From Bradyrhizobium sp. CCGUVB4N (GTDB taxonomy: Bacteria; Pseudomonadota; Alphaproteobacteria; Rhizobiales; Xanthobacteraceae): a stretch of 64,000 nucleotides of DNA. The translations under genes were made by a program, and so were the position numbers. The notes beneath the pieces are model-generated. The model ran no database searches, had not been told where the DNA came from, and saw only the letters and a program-made list of their open reading frames with translations. The stretch covers positions 3,596,001 to 3,660,000 of the forward strand of contig NZ_JANADP010000001.1 in NCBI RefSeq assembly GCF_024199945.1. Direction: 5' to 3'. This document shows, piece after piece, positions 1 to 8,303 of this stretch (the first letter of the stretch is position 1; each line of letters opens with the position of its first letter).

Positions 1-2
1 CT

Positions 3-776
3 CGCATGACCGGCGAGTTGACCGACACCGCACAGGGGCTCGCCTCCGCCGCAAGGAATGCGGGCACGCAGTCGAACGAGGCGGCTTCGACGGCGAAGGA
101 GACCTCCGCGAACGTCCAGACGGTGGCGTCAGCTGCAAGTCAGCTCGGCCAATCCGTCCAGGCCATCACGTCCCAACTGGCGGATGCGACCACCATCGTG
201 CAGCGTGCATCCGGCATGGCGGAAGCCGCCAACCAGACCATCGGCAGGCTCGCCAGTGCCGCCCAGCAGATCGACGAGGTGGTCGGCTTCATCAGGACCA
301 TCGCAGGGCAAACCAATCTGCTCGCGCTCAACGCCACGATCGAAGCGGCACGGGCCGGCGAAGCGGGCAGGGGCTTTGCGGTCGTCGCGTCGGAAGTGAA
401 GGCGCTGGCGACGCAGACGGCAAAGGCGACGGAGGAGATTTCGAGCCAGATCACCGAGGTGCAGTCGGCGACGCGAGAGGCCGTCGACAATGTCGGCGCC
501 ATCGCGTTGATCATCGGCGATATCGACGGCTTCACCGGCAGGATCGCGGCTGCGGTCAGCCAGCAAAATGCGGCGGCCGGCGAGATCTCCAGGAATATCG
601 GGCAGGCGGCGTCAGGCACCGCCCTGGTCGCGCGCAGCATCGCCGGAACGGCCGAAGCGACCGACAACGCCAATCGCACCGCCGACGTCGTTCTTGCCAC
701 GGCTCACGACCTGTCCAGCCAGGCCACGCAGTTACGTTCGTCGGTGGATCGCTTCCTGTCGAACGTTGCGGCGTAG
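3..776 (+). CDS. Methyl-accepting chemotaxis protein, C-terminal part (5' end outside window)
   Basis: Only the cytoplasmic signalling part of a chemoreceptor is present; the reading frame is open at the window edge. The conserved hairpin tip is clear: the segment from IDEVVGFI through [18 protein letters not shown] and [12 protein letters not shown] is the family signature that contacts CheA and CheW. Flanking Ala/Thr/Ser-rich heptads are the antiparallel coiled coil carrying the methylation sites. The protein ends shortly after the coiled coil ([12 protein letters not shown]), without a CheR-docking pentapeptide. Sensor, membrane segments and HAMP domain must lie upstream, so the ligand cannot be inferred. 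Family assignment is secure. Confidence 0.95.
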   Translation, partial: RMTGELTDTAQGLASAARNAGTQSNEAASTAKETSANVQTVASAASQLGQSVQAITSQLADATTIVQRASGMAEAANQTIGRLASAAQQIDEVVGFIRTIAGQTNLLALNATIEAARAGEAGRGFAVVASEVKALATQTAKATEEISSQITEVQSATREAVDNVGAIALIIGDIDGFTGRIAAAVSQQNAAAGEISRNIGQAASGTALVARSIAGTAEATDNANRTADVVLATAHDLSSQATQLRSSVDRFLSNVAA

Positions 777-810
777 GCGCGACGGAGTCGGGTTCGATCG
801 GCGTCCACCG

Positions 811-970
811 TCACCTCTCCCCGACGGGGAGAGGTCGGATTGGGCCCGGCGATGCGAAGCATCGTCCAGCGCAATCCGGGTGAGGGGCCGCGGCACCCAG
901 TGAAACCAGAACGCCTCACCCGGATCGCATCTTCGATGCGCTCCGACCTCTCCCTGCGGGAGAGGTGATC
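811..970. repeat. Long imperfect palindrome with two hairpin arms (dispersed-repeat type)
   Basis: The gap between the chemoreceptor and the next gene is mostly one element. The left arm holds a 10-bp stem (814-823 with 825-834, CCTCTCCCCG/CGGGGAGAGG) and the right arm an 8-bp stem (947-954 with 958-965). The arms are inverted copies of each other, and inside them are smaller GATGC-GAA-GCATC type hairpins and a CGGGTGAGG/CCTCACCCG pair. Elements like this are scattered between genes in Bradyrhizobium and related genomes. It may act as a transcription stop or mRNA stabiliser for the chemoreceptor. No coding potential was seen in 777-1079. Confidence 0.75.
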
Positions 971-1079
971 TGAGCTCTCGGTGCGCACCGATTCAACCAA
1001 ATGCGTTCCGCTTCAAGCGAACAGGGTTAGTTTAACTGAAGACGGCGCACCGTCCGAAGACGACGCGCCGCCCGTTGCT

Positions 1080-1700
1080 TCATGCCGCCTTCGCCTCGAC
1101 GCTGCCGAGCCAGTTGCGGGCGAGCGTCACGTCGGCTTGCGACAATTGATGACCGGCCGGCAAGACCTTGTGGTCGACACGCGCGCCCGCTTCCGACAAC
1201 AGCGCCGCAAGCTTGGCCGAGTTACTCGCCGGCACGATCGGGTCGGCTTGCCCGGACAGCAACAGAACGGGCTTGCCGCCAAGCTCAGCCTTGGGCGGAT
1301 CCGACAGCGGCACCATCGCGCGCAGCAGGATCGCGCCTACCAGCACTTCCGGCTTCAGCAGCAACAGCGCGGCCGCGATGTTGGCGCCATTGGAGAAGCC
1401 GACCGCGACAGGTGCGGCGATGCCGTATTGCTTCCGTGCGTCGGCGACGAACTCGCCGAGCTCGAGCGCACGGCGGCGCACGTCGGCCTCGTCGAAAACA
1501 CCTTCGGCGAGGCGGCGGAAGAAACGCGGCATGCCGTGCTCGAGCACGCGGCCGCGCGGCGAGAGCAGGGCGGAGCCGGGCGAGATCATCTTGCCGAGGC
1601 CGAGCAGATCGTTCTCGTCGCCGCCGGTGCCGTGCAGCAGCAACAGGGGTGGGGAGCCCGCGCTGGTCGCGGGCTCGAAGCGATGGATGAAGTCGGTCAT
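1080..1700 (-). CDS. Alpha/beta-hydrolase esterase (phospholipase/carboxylesterase family, MhqD-like)
   Basis: A 206-residue cytoplasmic serine hydrolase of the small carboxylesterase family (COG0400 type). The oxyanion-hole motif LLLHGTGGDE is near residues 20-29. The nucleophile elbow GFSNG puts the serine at 103, the acid is Asp153 (SGQADPIV) and the base His184 (PAGHQL). Its ATG overlaps the stop of the upstream dioxygenase by four bases (ATGA), so the two are one transcription unit and probably translationally coupled. The same pairing of ring-cleaving dioxygenase and esterase is known for the Bacillus mhq quinone/azo-compound genes, so a role in handling quinones or aromatic electrophiles is a reasonable inference. 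The substrate is unproven. Confidence 0.85.
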   Translation of the reverse strand: MTDFIHRFEPATSAGSPPLLLLHGTGGDENDLLGLGKMISPGSALLSPRGRVLEHGMPRFFRRLAEGVFDEADVRRRALELGEFVADARKQYGIAAPVAVGFSNGANIAAALLLLKPEVLVGAILLRAMVPLSDPPKAELGGKPVLLLSGQADPIVPASNSAKLAALLSEAGARVDHKVLPAGHQLSQADVTLARNWLGSVEAKAA

Positions 1701-2635
1701 GACGCGGTCTCTTCCAAATTCGGCAGCACGCCCTCGATCTGCTTGCGATGCTGTTCGAGGAAGCTCGGCAGCTTCAGGTCGCGTCCGAGCGTCGCGACGG
1801 GTTCGTCCACGGCGAAGCCGGGGATATCGGTCGCGATCTCGAACAGCACGCCGCCGGGCTCGCGGAAGTAGATCGAGCGGAAGTAGTTGCGGTCCCTCTG
1901 CTCGGTCGGGTGCAGGCCGTGATTGCTGACGAGCTTTTGCGCCATCTTGCCCTGCTCGGCATCATCGGCCGCGCGGAACGCGATGTGGTGCACCGAACCT
2001 CCGCCCTGGTGGCCGCGCAAAAAGCCCTTGGCCTCGTAGATGTCGACAACGCTCCCCTCGGCATCACCCGGCGCCTTGAAGCGGATCACCGAGCCTTCGC
2101 GCCCGGTCTCCTTGAAGCCGAACACGTCGGTGAGGACGGCGGCCGTCTTCGCCGCGCTATCGAGCAGCAAGGTCACGCCGTGGAAGCCGCGGATCGCGTG
2201 CTCGGCCGGCACGTCGCCATTGCTCCAGCCGGGCTCGTTCTCGGCGCCGGGGACGCCGACGAGCGCGAGCGCCATGCCGTCAGGATCGGTGAACGGCAGC
2301 ACGGATTCGCCAAAGCGCTTTTCGAGCGCCTCGTAAGCGATGCCCTTCTCGATGAAGCGCTGCGTCCAGTAGCCGAGCGAGCGCTGCGGCACGCGGAAGG
2401 CGGTCTGATGGGTCTCGCCGACGCCGCGGCGGCCCGGTGACACGCCGGCCCACGGGAAGAAGGTCAGGATGGTGCCGGGGCGGCCGGTCTCGTCGCCGTA
2501 ATAGAAGTGATAGGTGCCGGGATCGTCGAAATTGACCGTCTTCTTGACGAAGCGCAGGCCGAGATCCCGGGTGTAAAAGCCGAAATTGCGGATGGGGTCG
2601 CCGGCAATCGCGGTGACATGGTGCAGTCCAGACAT
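1697..2635 (-). CDS. Ring-cleaving dioxygenase, VOC/glyoxalase superfamily (MhqO-like)
   Basis: A 312-residue protein with two vicinal-oxygen-chelate modules (roughly residues 1-145 and 150-275). It opens with SGLHHVTAIAGDP, and the second module contains SVHHIAFRA and GVLFEIATD, supplying the His and Glu ligands expected of the Fe(II) site. The family cleaves hydroquinone-type or catecholic rings. The ATG at 2635 was chosen because CAGGAGGAC lies just upstream; an in-frame extension to 2755 would run through the divergent promoter and shows no homology-like sequence. It forms an operon with the downstream esterase and is transcribed away from the LysR gene, its likely regulator. The physiological substrate is unknown. 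Confidence 0.9.
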   Translation of the reverse strand: MSGLHHVTAIAGDPIRNFGFYTRDLGLRFVKKTVNFDDPGTYHFYYGDETGRPGTILTFFPWAGVSPGRRGVGETHQTAFRVPQRSLGYWTQRFIEKGIAYEALEKRFGESVLPFTDPDGMALALVGVPGAENEPGWSNGDVPAEHAIRGFHGVTLLLDSAAKTAAVLTDVFGFKETGREGSVIRFKAPGDAEGSVVDIYEAKGFLRGHQGGGSVHHIAFRAADDAEQGKMAQKLVSNHGLHPTEQRDRNYFRSIYFREPGGVLFEIATDIPGFAVDEPVATLGRDLKLPSFLEQHRKQIEGVLPNLEETAS

Positions 2636-2695
2636 GGTCGTCCTCCTGAAAATCGGGGAGCGGGTCTTGCTCTGGGAGGAAATATCGTTCCGCTT

Positions 2696-2754
2696 TGGAT
2701 TGGAGACAATCCATGCAAATATGACGTGTATGTCTACGATTTGGAAACAATCCA
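2696..2754. promoter_or_regulatory. Candidate LysR operator: duplicated TTGGRRACAATCCA box
   Basis: The 131-bp divergent gap contains a perfect 7-bp inverted repeat (TGGATTG, 2696-2702; CAATCCA, 2707-2713). A near-identical half-element, TTGGAAACAATCCA, lies at 2741-2754, 41 bp (about four helical turns) from TTGGAGACAATCCA at 2700-2713. The position between a LysR gene and its divergent target, and same-face spacing, fit a LysR recall/activation site pair. Binding is inferred, not shown. Confidence 0.55.
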
Positions 2755-2766
2755 CCGGGCGGGCCC

Positions 2767-3678
2767 ATGGATAAGGTTGCCAGCCTCCGGGCCTTCGTGA
2801 AGGTGGTCGAAAGCGGCAGCTTTGCCGAGGCCGGCCGGCAGCTGCGGCTGTCGCGCTCGGCGATCAGCAAGTACATCGCCGACCTTGAGGAGAGCCTCGG
2901 CGTCCAGCTCTTGAACCGGACCACCCGCCACGCCAGCCCGACCGAGAACGGCCAGCGCTATTTCGAGCGGGCTGTCGTCATCCTCTCGGAGATCGAGGCC
3001 GCCGACCAGGCGGTGTCGCAAGCGCAGTCGGCGCCGCGGGGACTGTTGCGCGTCAATGCGCCGATGTCGTTCGGCACGATGCGGCTGGGGCCCGTTCTCG
3101 CTGAGTTCATGGAAGCCTACCCCGAGCTTCAGCTCCAGATCGTGCTCAGCGACGACCTGCTCGATCCCGTCCAGGACGGCTTTGACGTGACGCTGCGCAT
3201 CGCGGAATTGGAATCGTCGAGTTTGATCGCGCGAAAAATCATGCCGGTGGCGCGCATGATCTGCGCTTCGCCGGATTATCTCGCGCGCCACGGCACGCCA
3301 AAGCATCCGCAGGATCTGCGCGAGCACGCTTCGCTCACCTACGGCTTCCTGCTGACCGGCAATCAATGGAAGCTCACCGGCAAAGATGGCGATCACTGGA
3401 TCCAGCCGGCCTGGTCGCTCTGCGTCAACAACGCCGAGGTGCTGCGCGACGCCGCGATCAAGGGCAGGGGGCTTGCACTGCTGCCCGAGTTCATCGCCGC
3501 GGATGCGTTGAAGAAGGGCGAGCTGCGAACGGTGCTGGACGATTATTCCGCGCCGCCGCTCGCGCTTTATGCGGTCTATCCGCCGACGCGGCATTTGTCG
3601 GTGAAGGTGCGGCTGTTCATCGATTTTCTGGTGGAGCGGTTTGGACGGGAGGAGGAGACGCGCGTCGGGGCGCGTTGA
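2767..3678 (+). CDS. LysR-family transcriptional regulator
   Basis: A 303-residue regulator with an N-terminal winged helix-turn-helix (residues 1-60; AFVKVVESGSFAEAGRQL and SRSAISKYIADLEESLG, ending with LNRTTR) and a LysR substrate-binding domain from about residue 90. The ATG at 2767 gives the standard LysR beginning MDKVASLRAFV. It is divergent from the dioxygenase-esterase operon with 131 bp between the starts, the classical arrangement for a regulator of the adjacent catabolic or detoxification genes. The inducer is probably a quinone or aromatic compound if the Bacillus-like analogy holds. The family call is firm and the target is inferred from context. Confidence 0.93.
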   Translation: MDKVASLRAFVKVVESGSFAEAGRQLRLSRSAISKYIADLEESLGVQLLNRTTRHASPTENGQRYFERAVVILSEIEAADQAVSQAQSAPRGLLRVNAPMSFGTMRLGPVLAEFMEAYPELQLQIVLSDDLLDPVQDGFDVTLRIAELESSSLIARKIMPVARMICASPDYLARHGTPKHPQDLREHASLTYGFLLTGNQWKLTGKDGDHWIQPAWSLCVNNAEVLRDAAIKGRGLALLPEFIAADALKKGELRTVLDDYSAPPLALYAVYPPTRHLSVKVRLFIDFLVERFGREEETRVGAR

Positions 3679-3795
3679 GGCTCGGGGAGACCTCCATGAA
3701 ACGGCCAACCGGCCGATGTTTGCTTGGCCCCGAACCGTGGCGGAGAGGTGAGGTCGTCGGTGATTGCGCCTTTTGGGGCCAGAAGCGGAAGTCTG

Positions 3796-4464
3796 CTATT
3801 CGATCACTTCATCGGCGCGAGCCAGGAGCCCTGCGGATATATTTGTGCCGAGAGCCCTTGCCGTTTTGAGGTTGACTGCCAACCATAAATTGCTTGGAAA
3901 TTCGATGGGGAGATCGCCTGGTCGGACACCCCTGAGGATTTTGTCAACGAAATAGGCGGAGCGACGATAGCACCAGCGCAAATCAACTCCGTAGCTCACA
4001 AGGCCGTTGTGAACAACGTGCTCGCGATACCCGAAGACCGTCGGCAACCGCTTTTCAAGAGCAGTGGCTGCGATCTGCTCACATCGATTGAGGAGCAGAT
4101 TGGTCTGAAGGATGACGACGACGTCGACCTTTTCGTTTGCCAGCGCGACGAGCGCGCCGGAAACGTCGTCTACTGTGCTGGCGTCAGCCTCGATGACATT
4201 GAGGCTCAAAGCCTCGCAAGCCGCTTTCAGGTCCCCAACCTGAGGCGGCCCCTTAGGGTCGTTCATATTGGTCAGCAATCCAACACGTCGAGCTGTCGGC
4301 ACGATTTCTCGCGCGAGTTCGATTTGCTTGGTCGGTAGTCCGGGTATGTACGGCTCTATGCCCGTCACATTCCCACTGGGGTGAGCCTCGCTGGCGATCA
4401 AGCCGAGACGAACTGCATTGGCGAGCGCGGCACAGACGATTGGTATTGAAGTTGTGGCCTTGCG
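3796..4464 (-). pseudogene. Decayed ABC transporter solute-binding protein (COG2984 type), N-terminus lost
   Basis: The C-terminal two thirds of a solute-binding protein are intact. KATTSIPIV is followed by HPSGNVTG, and the end NLKTARALGTNISAGLLARADEVIE matches the usual close of this family. Homology-like sequence stops at about 4464, where the frame becomes LLAYRRGPCTERR and meets a TAG at 4501-4503. No signal peptide or plausible start with a ribosome site was found. Intact members are about 320-350 residues; about 220 remain here. An intact relative sits at 8300-9343, so this may be the residue of an ancient duplication or insertion. A short expressed product from the TTG at 4401 cannot be excluded but would lack the first lobe. 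Confidence 0.8.
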
Positions 4465-4673
4465 CCGCTCCGTGCAAGGACCACGCCTGTAGGCGAGAAG
4501 CTAGCATCATTCTGGAACCGCCGCATCAGGTCAAACGGGGAAGAAGCTCTTGGCGAGCAAACGAAAGGGCAAGCAGTCCGCCGGTCTGGACGATCGTCAA
4601 CCCTCGCAGCTCTTCACGCTAACGCCCGGCTCAGGGACAAGCCGAACTCAAGTCCGTCAGCCTGCCTCTCGTC

Positions 4674-5582
4674 TCACTTCTTCCCGCCGACAAATTCGCG
4701 CACCGCCTTGATGGTCGCCGCCGGATCTTCCTCCATCAGCCAGTGGCCGGCGCCGGGAATGACAACCTCGGTGACATCAGTTGCTGCGTTGCGCATCATG
4801 ACCGCTTCCATCTTGCCGAATGACTTCTCGCCGCCGACGGCGAGCACCGGGATGGTCAGCTTGGTTGCGATCGCCTTCTTGTTGTCCTCGGCGTCGGTGC
4901 GGATCGCGCGGAACTGGGCAAAGGCAGAATGCATCGCGCCCGGCCGTGCATAGAGCTCCGCGTAGTGGCGGCGCGTCGCCTCGTCGACCTTGGAGGGCGT
5001 GCCCGCAAACTCATTCCAGAAGCGGTCGAGGTAGATGCGTTCGCGGCCCTTGACCAGCCGCTCCATGTCGGGGCCGCCGAAATCGAAGTGCCAGAGCTGC
5101 GGGCTGCGGACGACCTCATCCCACGGCGGCACGCCCGGCACGGGGGCATCCATCACGACCAGCTTTTCGGTGAGGTCGCGATAGCGCGCCGCATAGGCAT
5201 AGGCCACCATGGTGCCGATGTCGTGTCCGACGACGACAGCCTTGTCGATGTTGAGCGCCTGCAGGACGGCGCGCATGTCTGCGGCCTGGCTCCATTTGTC
5301 GTAGCCATTCTCGGGCTTGCTCGACAGGCCCATGCCGCGCAGATCCGGCACGACCACGGTGTGATCGCGCGCGAGGTCTGCGGCGAGCCTGGCCCACATG
5401 TCGCCGGTATCGCCAAAACCGTGGATCAGGATCACCGCGGGTCCCTTGCCGCCGACGCGCACATGGATCTGCGTGCCGTTGGCCGGGATGGTTTTGGTCT
5501 GGAAGCTGGACGGGAACTGTGCCTCGGCGCGGGCCGCGGGCGCGAGCAGCATGAGGAGAATGGCGAGATATCTTGCGCGCAC
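4674..5582 (-). CDS. Exported alpha/beta hydrolase, epoxide-hydrolase/dehalogenase type
   Basis: A 302-residue hydrolase with a cleavable signal peptide (MRARYLAILLMLLAPAARA, then EAQ), so it probably acts in the periplasm. HGFGDTGDMW (from residue 54) is the oxyanion motif. The nucleophile elbow GHDIG places an aspartate (Asp121) where esterases have serine, which is typical of epoxide hydrolases and haloalkane/fluoroacetate dehalogenases. The base is His280 (GAGHW) and the likely acid is Glu252 (VGGEKS). It is a single gene: a pseudogene lies downstream and the kinase gene, on the same strand, ends 24 bp upstream, so some read-through is possible. The substrate cannot be read from sequence. 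Confidence 0.85.
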   Translation of the reverse strand: MRARYLAILLMLLAPAARAEAQFPSSFQTKTIPANGTQIHVRVGGKGPAVILIHGFGDTGDMWARLAADLARDHTVVVPDLRGMGLSSKPENGYDKWSQAADMRAVLQALNIDKAVVVGHDIGTMVAYAYAARYRDLTEKLVVMDAPVPGVPPWDEVVRSPQLWHFDFGGPDMERLVKGRERIYLDRFWNEFAGTPSKVDEATRRHYAELYARPGAMHSAFAQFRAIRTDAEDNKKAIATKLTIPVLAVGGEKSFGKMEAVMMRNAATDVTEVVIPGAGHWLMEEDPAATIKAVREFVGGKK

Positions 5583-5606
5583 GGGCGACCCCTATGATCC
5601 TGGATT

Positions 5607-8303
5607 TCAGGACGTAACCGTACGTTCCTGGGCTGGTGCGAGCATATTGTCCAGCGCGCTGATCGACGCTTCGCGAAGCGCGGCCAGCTCGCGCGCCGCA
5701 TCCCGGCATTCGTCGGGCGACATCGTCGGCGCCGTCAGCTCGATGTCACGGCAGCGCTCGAACAGGCGGACGAGGCCCAGAGCGCTGGCCGCGCTGCCGA
5801 GCTGGTGCGCCGATCGTGCGAGCTGATTGTGGTCGCCGGATGCGGCCGCCGCTGTGATATCGGCGATCAGTTTTTCGCTGGTCTCCTGCAGCAGATGATG
5901 GAGCTTCGCGATCTGCGTCGGTCCGAGCAGCTCCTTCTGGTCGTCGAGAAAATTCCGGTCGATCAAGGCGCCGGCCGCAAGCGGTGCGTCGGTCGCGCCA
6001 TCCCCGGACTCATCCTCGATCGCCTCGCGAAGCGCGTTGATCAGGATCGGCTTGCTGACGACCCTGGCGATCCCGGCGGCTGCCAGCCGCTCGCGGGTGC
6101 TGCGCGAGACGTCGGCGGTCACGACGATGATCCGCGGCATCGGCTGCAGCGAAAGCTGTCGAATGCGTGCGGCCGCTTCCACGCCATCCATGTCGGGCAT
6201 GTGCAGATCCATCAGGATGACGTCGAATGCCTGGTCGCGCGCGAGCGCTACCGCTTCTGCGCCGTTCCTGGCGATCGCGCAGAGGTGGCCGAGCCGGTTC
6301 AAAATGGCTTCGCCGACCTCGCAATTGACGGGGTCGTCGTCGACCAGCAGCACGCGGCGCTGCCGCGATGGCGGCGCGATCGCGCCTTGCGCGATGCCGC
6401 TGGCGGCGTCACGAAGCGGAACGAGCAGCGTGAACACGCTGCCCTGGCCGGGCGAGCTCTCCACCGTCAGCTCGCCGCGCATCAGCCGGGTGAGGCGGCG
6501 CGCGATCGCAAGTCCGAGGCCGGTGCCGCCGAACCGCCGCGCGATGCTGTCGTCGGCCTGCACGAAGTCCTCGAAAATCCGCTCGTGCATGTCGGGCGCG
6601 ATGCCGATGCCGGTGTCGCGAACGACGACGCGGAGCAGCGTATCGTCGCTCCGCCGTTCGGCTGTCGCGCTCAGGGAGATGCCGCCGCTCGGGGTGAACT
6701 TGATGGCGTTGCCGATCAAGTTGAGCAGGATGCGATTGAGCCTGACGGGATCGCCGTGCACGGAGGTGCCGATCGTAGCATCGCAGTCGAGGTCGAAGCT
6801 CAATCCCTTGCCGAAGGCTTGCGGCCGCATCAGATCGGCGGCGGTCTCGATCAGCTGGTCGAGGCGGAAGTCGCGCGTCTCCAGCGTTTCGGCGCTGGCT
6901 TCGAGCCGGGCATATTCGAGAATGGCATCGACCAGCGCGATCAGCGTTTCGCCCGAGGCGGCGGCGGTTGCGAGGTGGCGGCGCTGGACCTCGCTGAGCC
7001 TGCCGTCGTCGAGCAGCTGCAGCACGCCCATGACGCCGTTGAGCGGCGTGCGCAGCTCGTGGCTGACCACGGCGAGGAAGCGCGATTTGGTTTCGTTGGC
7101 CGCCACCGCGACGCTGCGCGCGCGCTCGGCCGCATCGTGCTCGGCCAGCGCCTGATCGCGCGCCTTCTCGAGCTCTGAGGTCCGCTCGATGACCTTCCGC
7201 TCCAGCGTCGCGTAGGATTCGCGCAAATGCGCGGCCATCCGGTTGAACTGGTCGCCGAGCGCCTCGAGCTCGTCACCCGTCCTGATCGCAAGCCGCAGTT
7301 TGAGATCGCCGCTCTCGATCCGCCGCGCGCCCTGTGTCAGCAGCTGGATCGGCACGGTCATGCGCCGGCTGAGCCAGAGCGACACCAGGGTGGCGATGAC
7401 CAGCAGCGCGACCAGCAGGAACGTCGACCGTCCGATCGAGGCGTAGATCGGCGCGTAGGCTTCGCTGAGCGGAAGCTCGACGAACACCAGCCAGCCGAGC
7501 GAGGGGACCGTGGCATAGGTCGACAGCACGCGTTGTCCGGAAAAATCCTCCTTGACCAGGCCGCCGGTCGGCGGCCCGACGCCGTCGAGCGCGGCGCGCA
7601 CATCCGGATGCCGTGAGAGATCGCTGCGGCGGAGCGCCGGCCACAGATCGGGATGCGCGATCAGCACGCCCAGCCGATCGACCACATAGGCCTTGCCGGT
7701 GTTGCCCACCCTGATCCCGGCGACGAGGTCCCAGATGAAGCGCAGATTGACCTCGGCGACGACCACGTTGGGTGTGCTGCCGACGCCGCGGGTGGCGATC
7801 GTCATGTAGGGCTCGGTATCGCCGAAGAAATAGACCGGCCCGTAATAGGCCCGGCTTTCATTGGCGCCGCGGAACGACGCAAAGGAAGAATGGTCGGCGT
7901 TGCTGCCGATCCTGTCCGCGACACGGCGCGACACCCGCACCTGCTCGCGGCCTTGCGCATCGAGCTCGGTCAATTCGGCGATCGCGGGCGAGAGGCGCAT
8001 CAGGCGGATGGCGTTGAGGCGCACGTCCTCGTTGGTCGAGAGTTCTGCGGGCAGGCGGGCGAGCCATCTGATCTGGTTTTCGATCTGGCCGACGAACTGG
8101 CCGATCTGGATGGCCGCGCTTGCGGCCTGCTCGCGCTGGGTCGCGGCGAGAAGCTGCTTCTGCTCGCGATAGGAGAACCAGACGTCGAAGCCGGTGTTGA
8201 TGGCGAGCACGGCAAAGGCGAGGGCGACGATCGAGTAGAGATATTTGCGGAAAAGCCGGCCCGGAGGCGTTCGCAGATGTCCCTGGTCGACCGCCTCGTT
8301 CAC
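5607..8303 (-). CDS. Hybrid sensor histidine kinase with Cache, HAMP, REC and Hpt domains
   Basis: An 898-residue membrane kinase. Segment order: transmembrane helix about 22-42, periplasmic Cache-like sensor to about 288, second helix about 290-312, HAMP to about 365, coiled coil, HisKA with SHELRTPLNGVMG (about 413), ATPase domain with NAIKFTPSGG, DTGIGIAP and GGTGLGLAIARRL, receiver from about 648 (VLLVDDDPVN; phosphorylated Asp in ILMDLHMPDMDG) and a C-terminal Hpt domain with SAHQLGSAASALG (about 828). The GTG at 8303 overlaps the TGA of the solute-binding gene (GTGA), implying coupled translation. A longer frame reaching 8828 would overlap that gene and is rejected. No partner response regulator is in the window. 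Confidence 0.93.
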   Translation of the reverse strand: MNEAVDQGHLRTPPGRLFRKYLYSIVALAFAVLAINTGFDVWFSYREQKQLLAATQREQAASAAIQIGQFVGQIENQIRWLARLPAELSTNEDVRLNAIRLMRLSPAIAELTELDAQGREQVRVSRRVADRIGSNADHSSFASFRGANESRAYYGPVYFFGDTEPYMTIATRGVGSTPNVVVAEVNLRFIWDLVAGIRVGNTGKAYVVDRLGVLIAHPDLWPALRRSDLSRHPDVRAALDGVGPPTGGLVKEDFSGQRVLSTYATVPSLGWLVFVELPLSEAYAPIYASIGRSTFLLVALLVIATLVSLWLSRRMTVPIQLLTQGARRIESGDLKLRLAIRTGDELEALGDQFNRMAAHLRESYATLERKVIERTSELEKARDQALAEHDAAERARSVAVAANETKSRFLAVVSHELRTPLNGVMGVLQLLDDGRLSEVQRRHLATAAASGETLIALVDAILEYARLEASAETLETRDFRLDQLIETAADLMRPQAFGKGLSFDLDCDATIGTSVHGDPVRLNRILLNLIGNAIKFTPSGGISLSATAERRSDDTLLRVVVRDTGIGIAPDMHERIFEDFVQADDSIARRFGGTGLGLAIARRLTRLMRGELTVESSPGQGSVFTLLVPLRDAASGIAQGAIAPPSRQRRVLLVDDDPVNCEVGEAILNRLGHLCAIARNGAEAVALARDQAFDVILMDLHMPDMDGVEAAARIRQLSLQPMPRIIVVTADVSRSTRERLAAAGIARVVSKPILINALREAIEDESGDGATDAPLAAGALIDRNFLDDQKELLGPTQIAKLHHLLQETSEKLIADITAAAASGDHNQLARSAHQLGSAASALGLVRLFERCRDIELTAPTMSPDECRDAARELAALREASISALDNMLAPAQERTVTS

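Noticed and set aside
2636..2755. Forty-codon N-terminal extension of the ring-cleaving dioxygenase
   Set aside because: It crosses the candidate operator region and lacks a ribosome site, while AGGAGG precedes the ATG at 2635.
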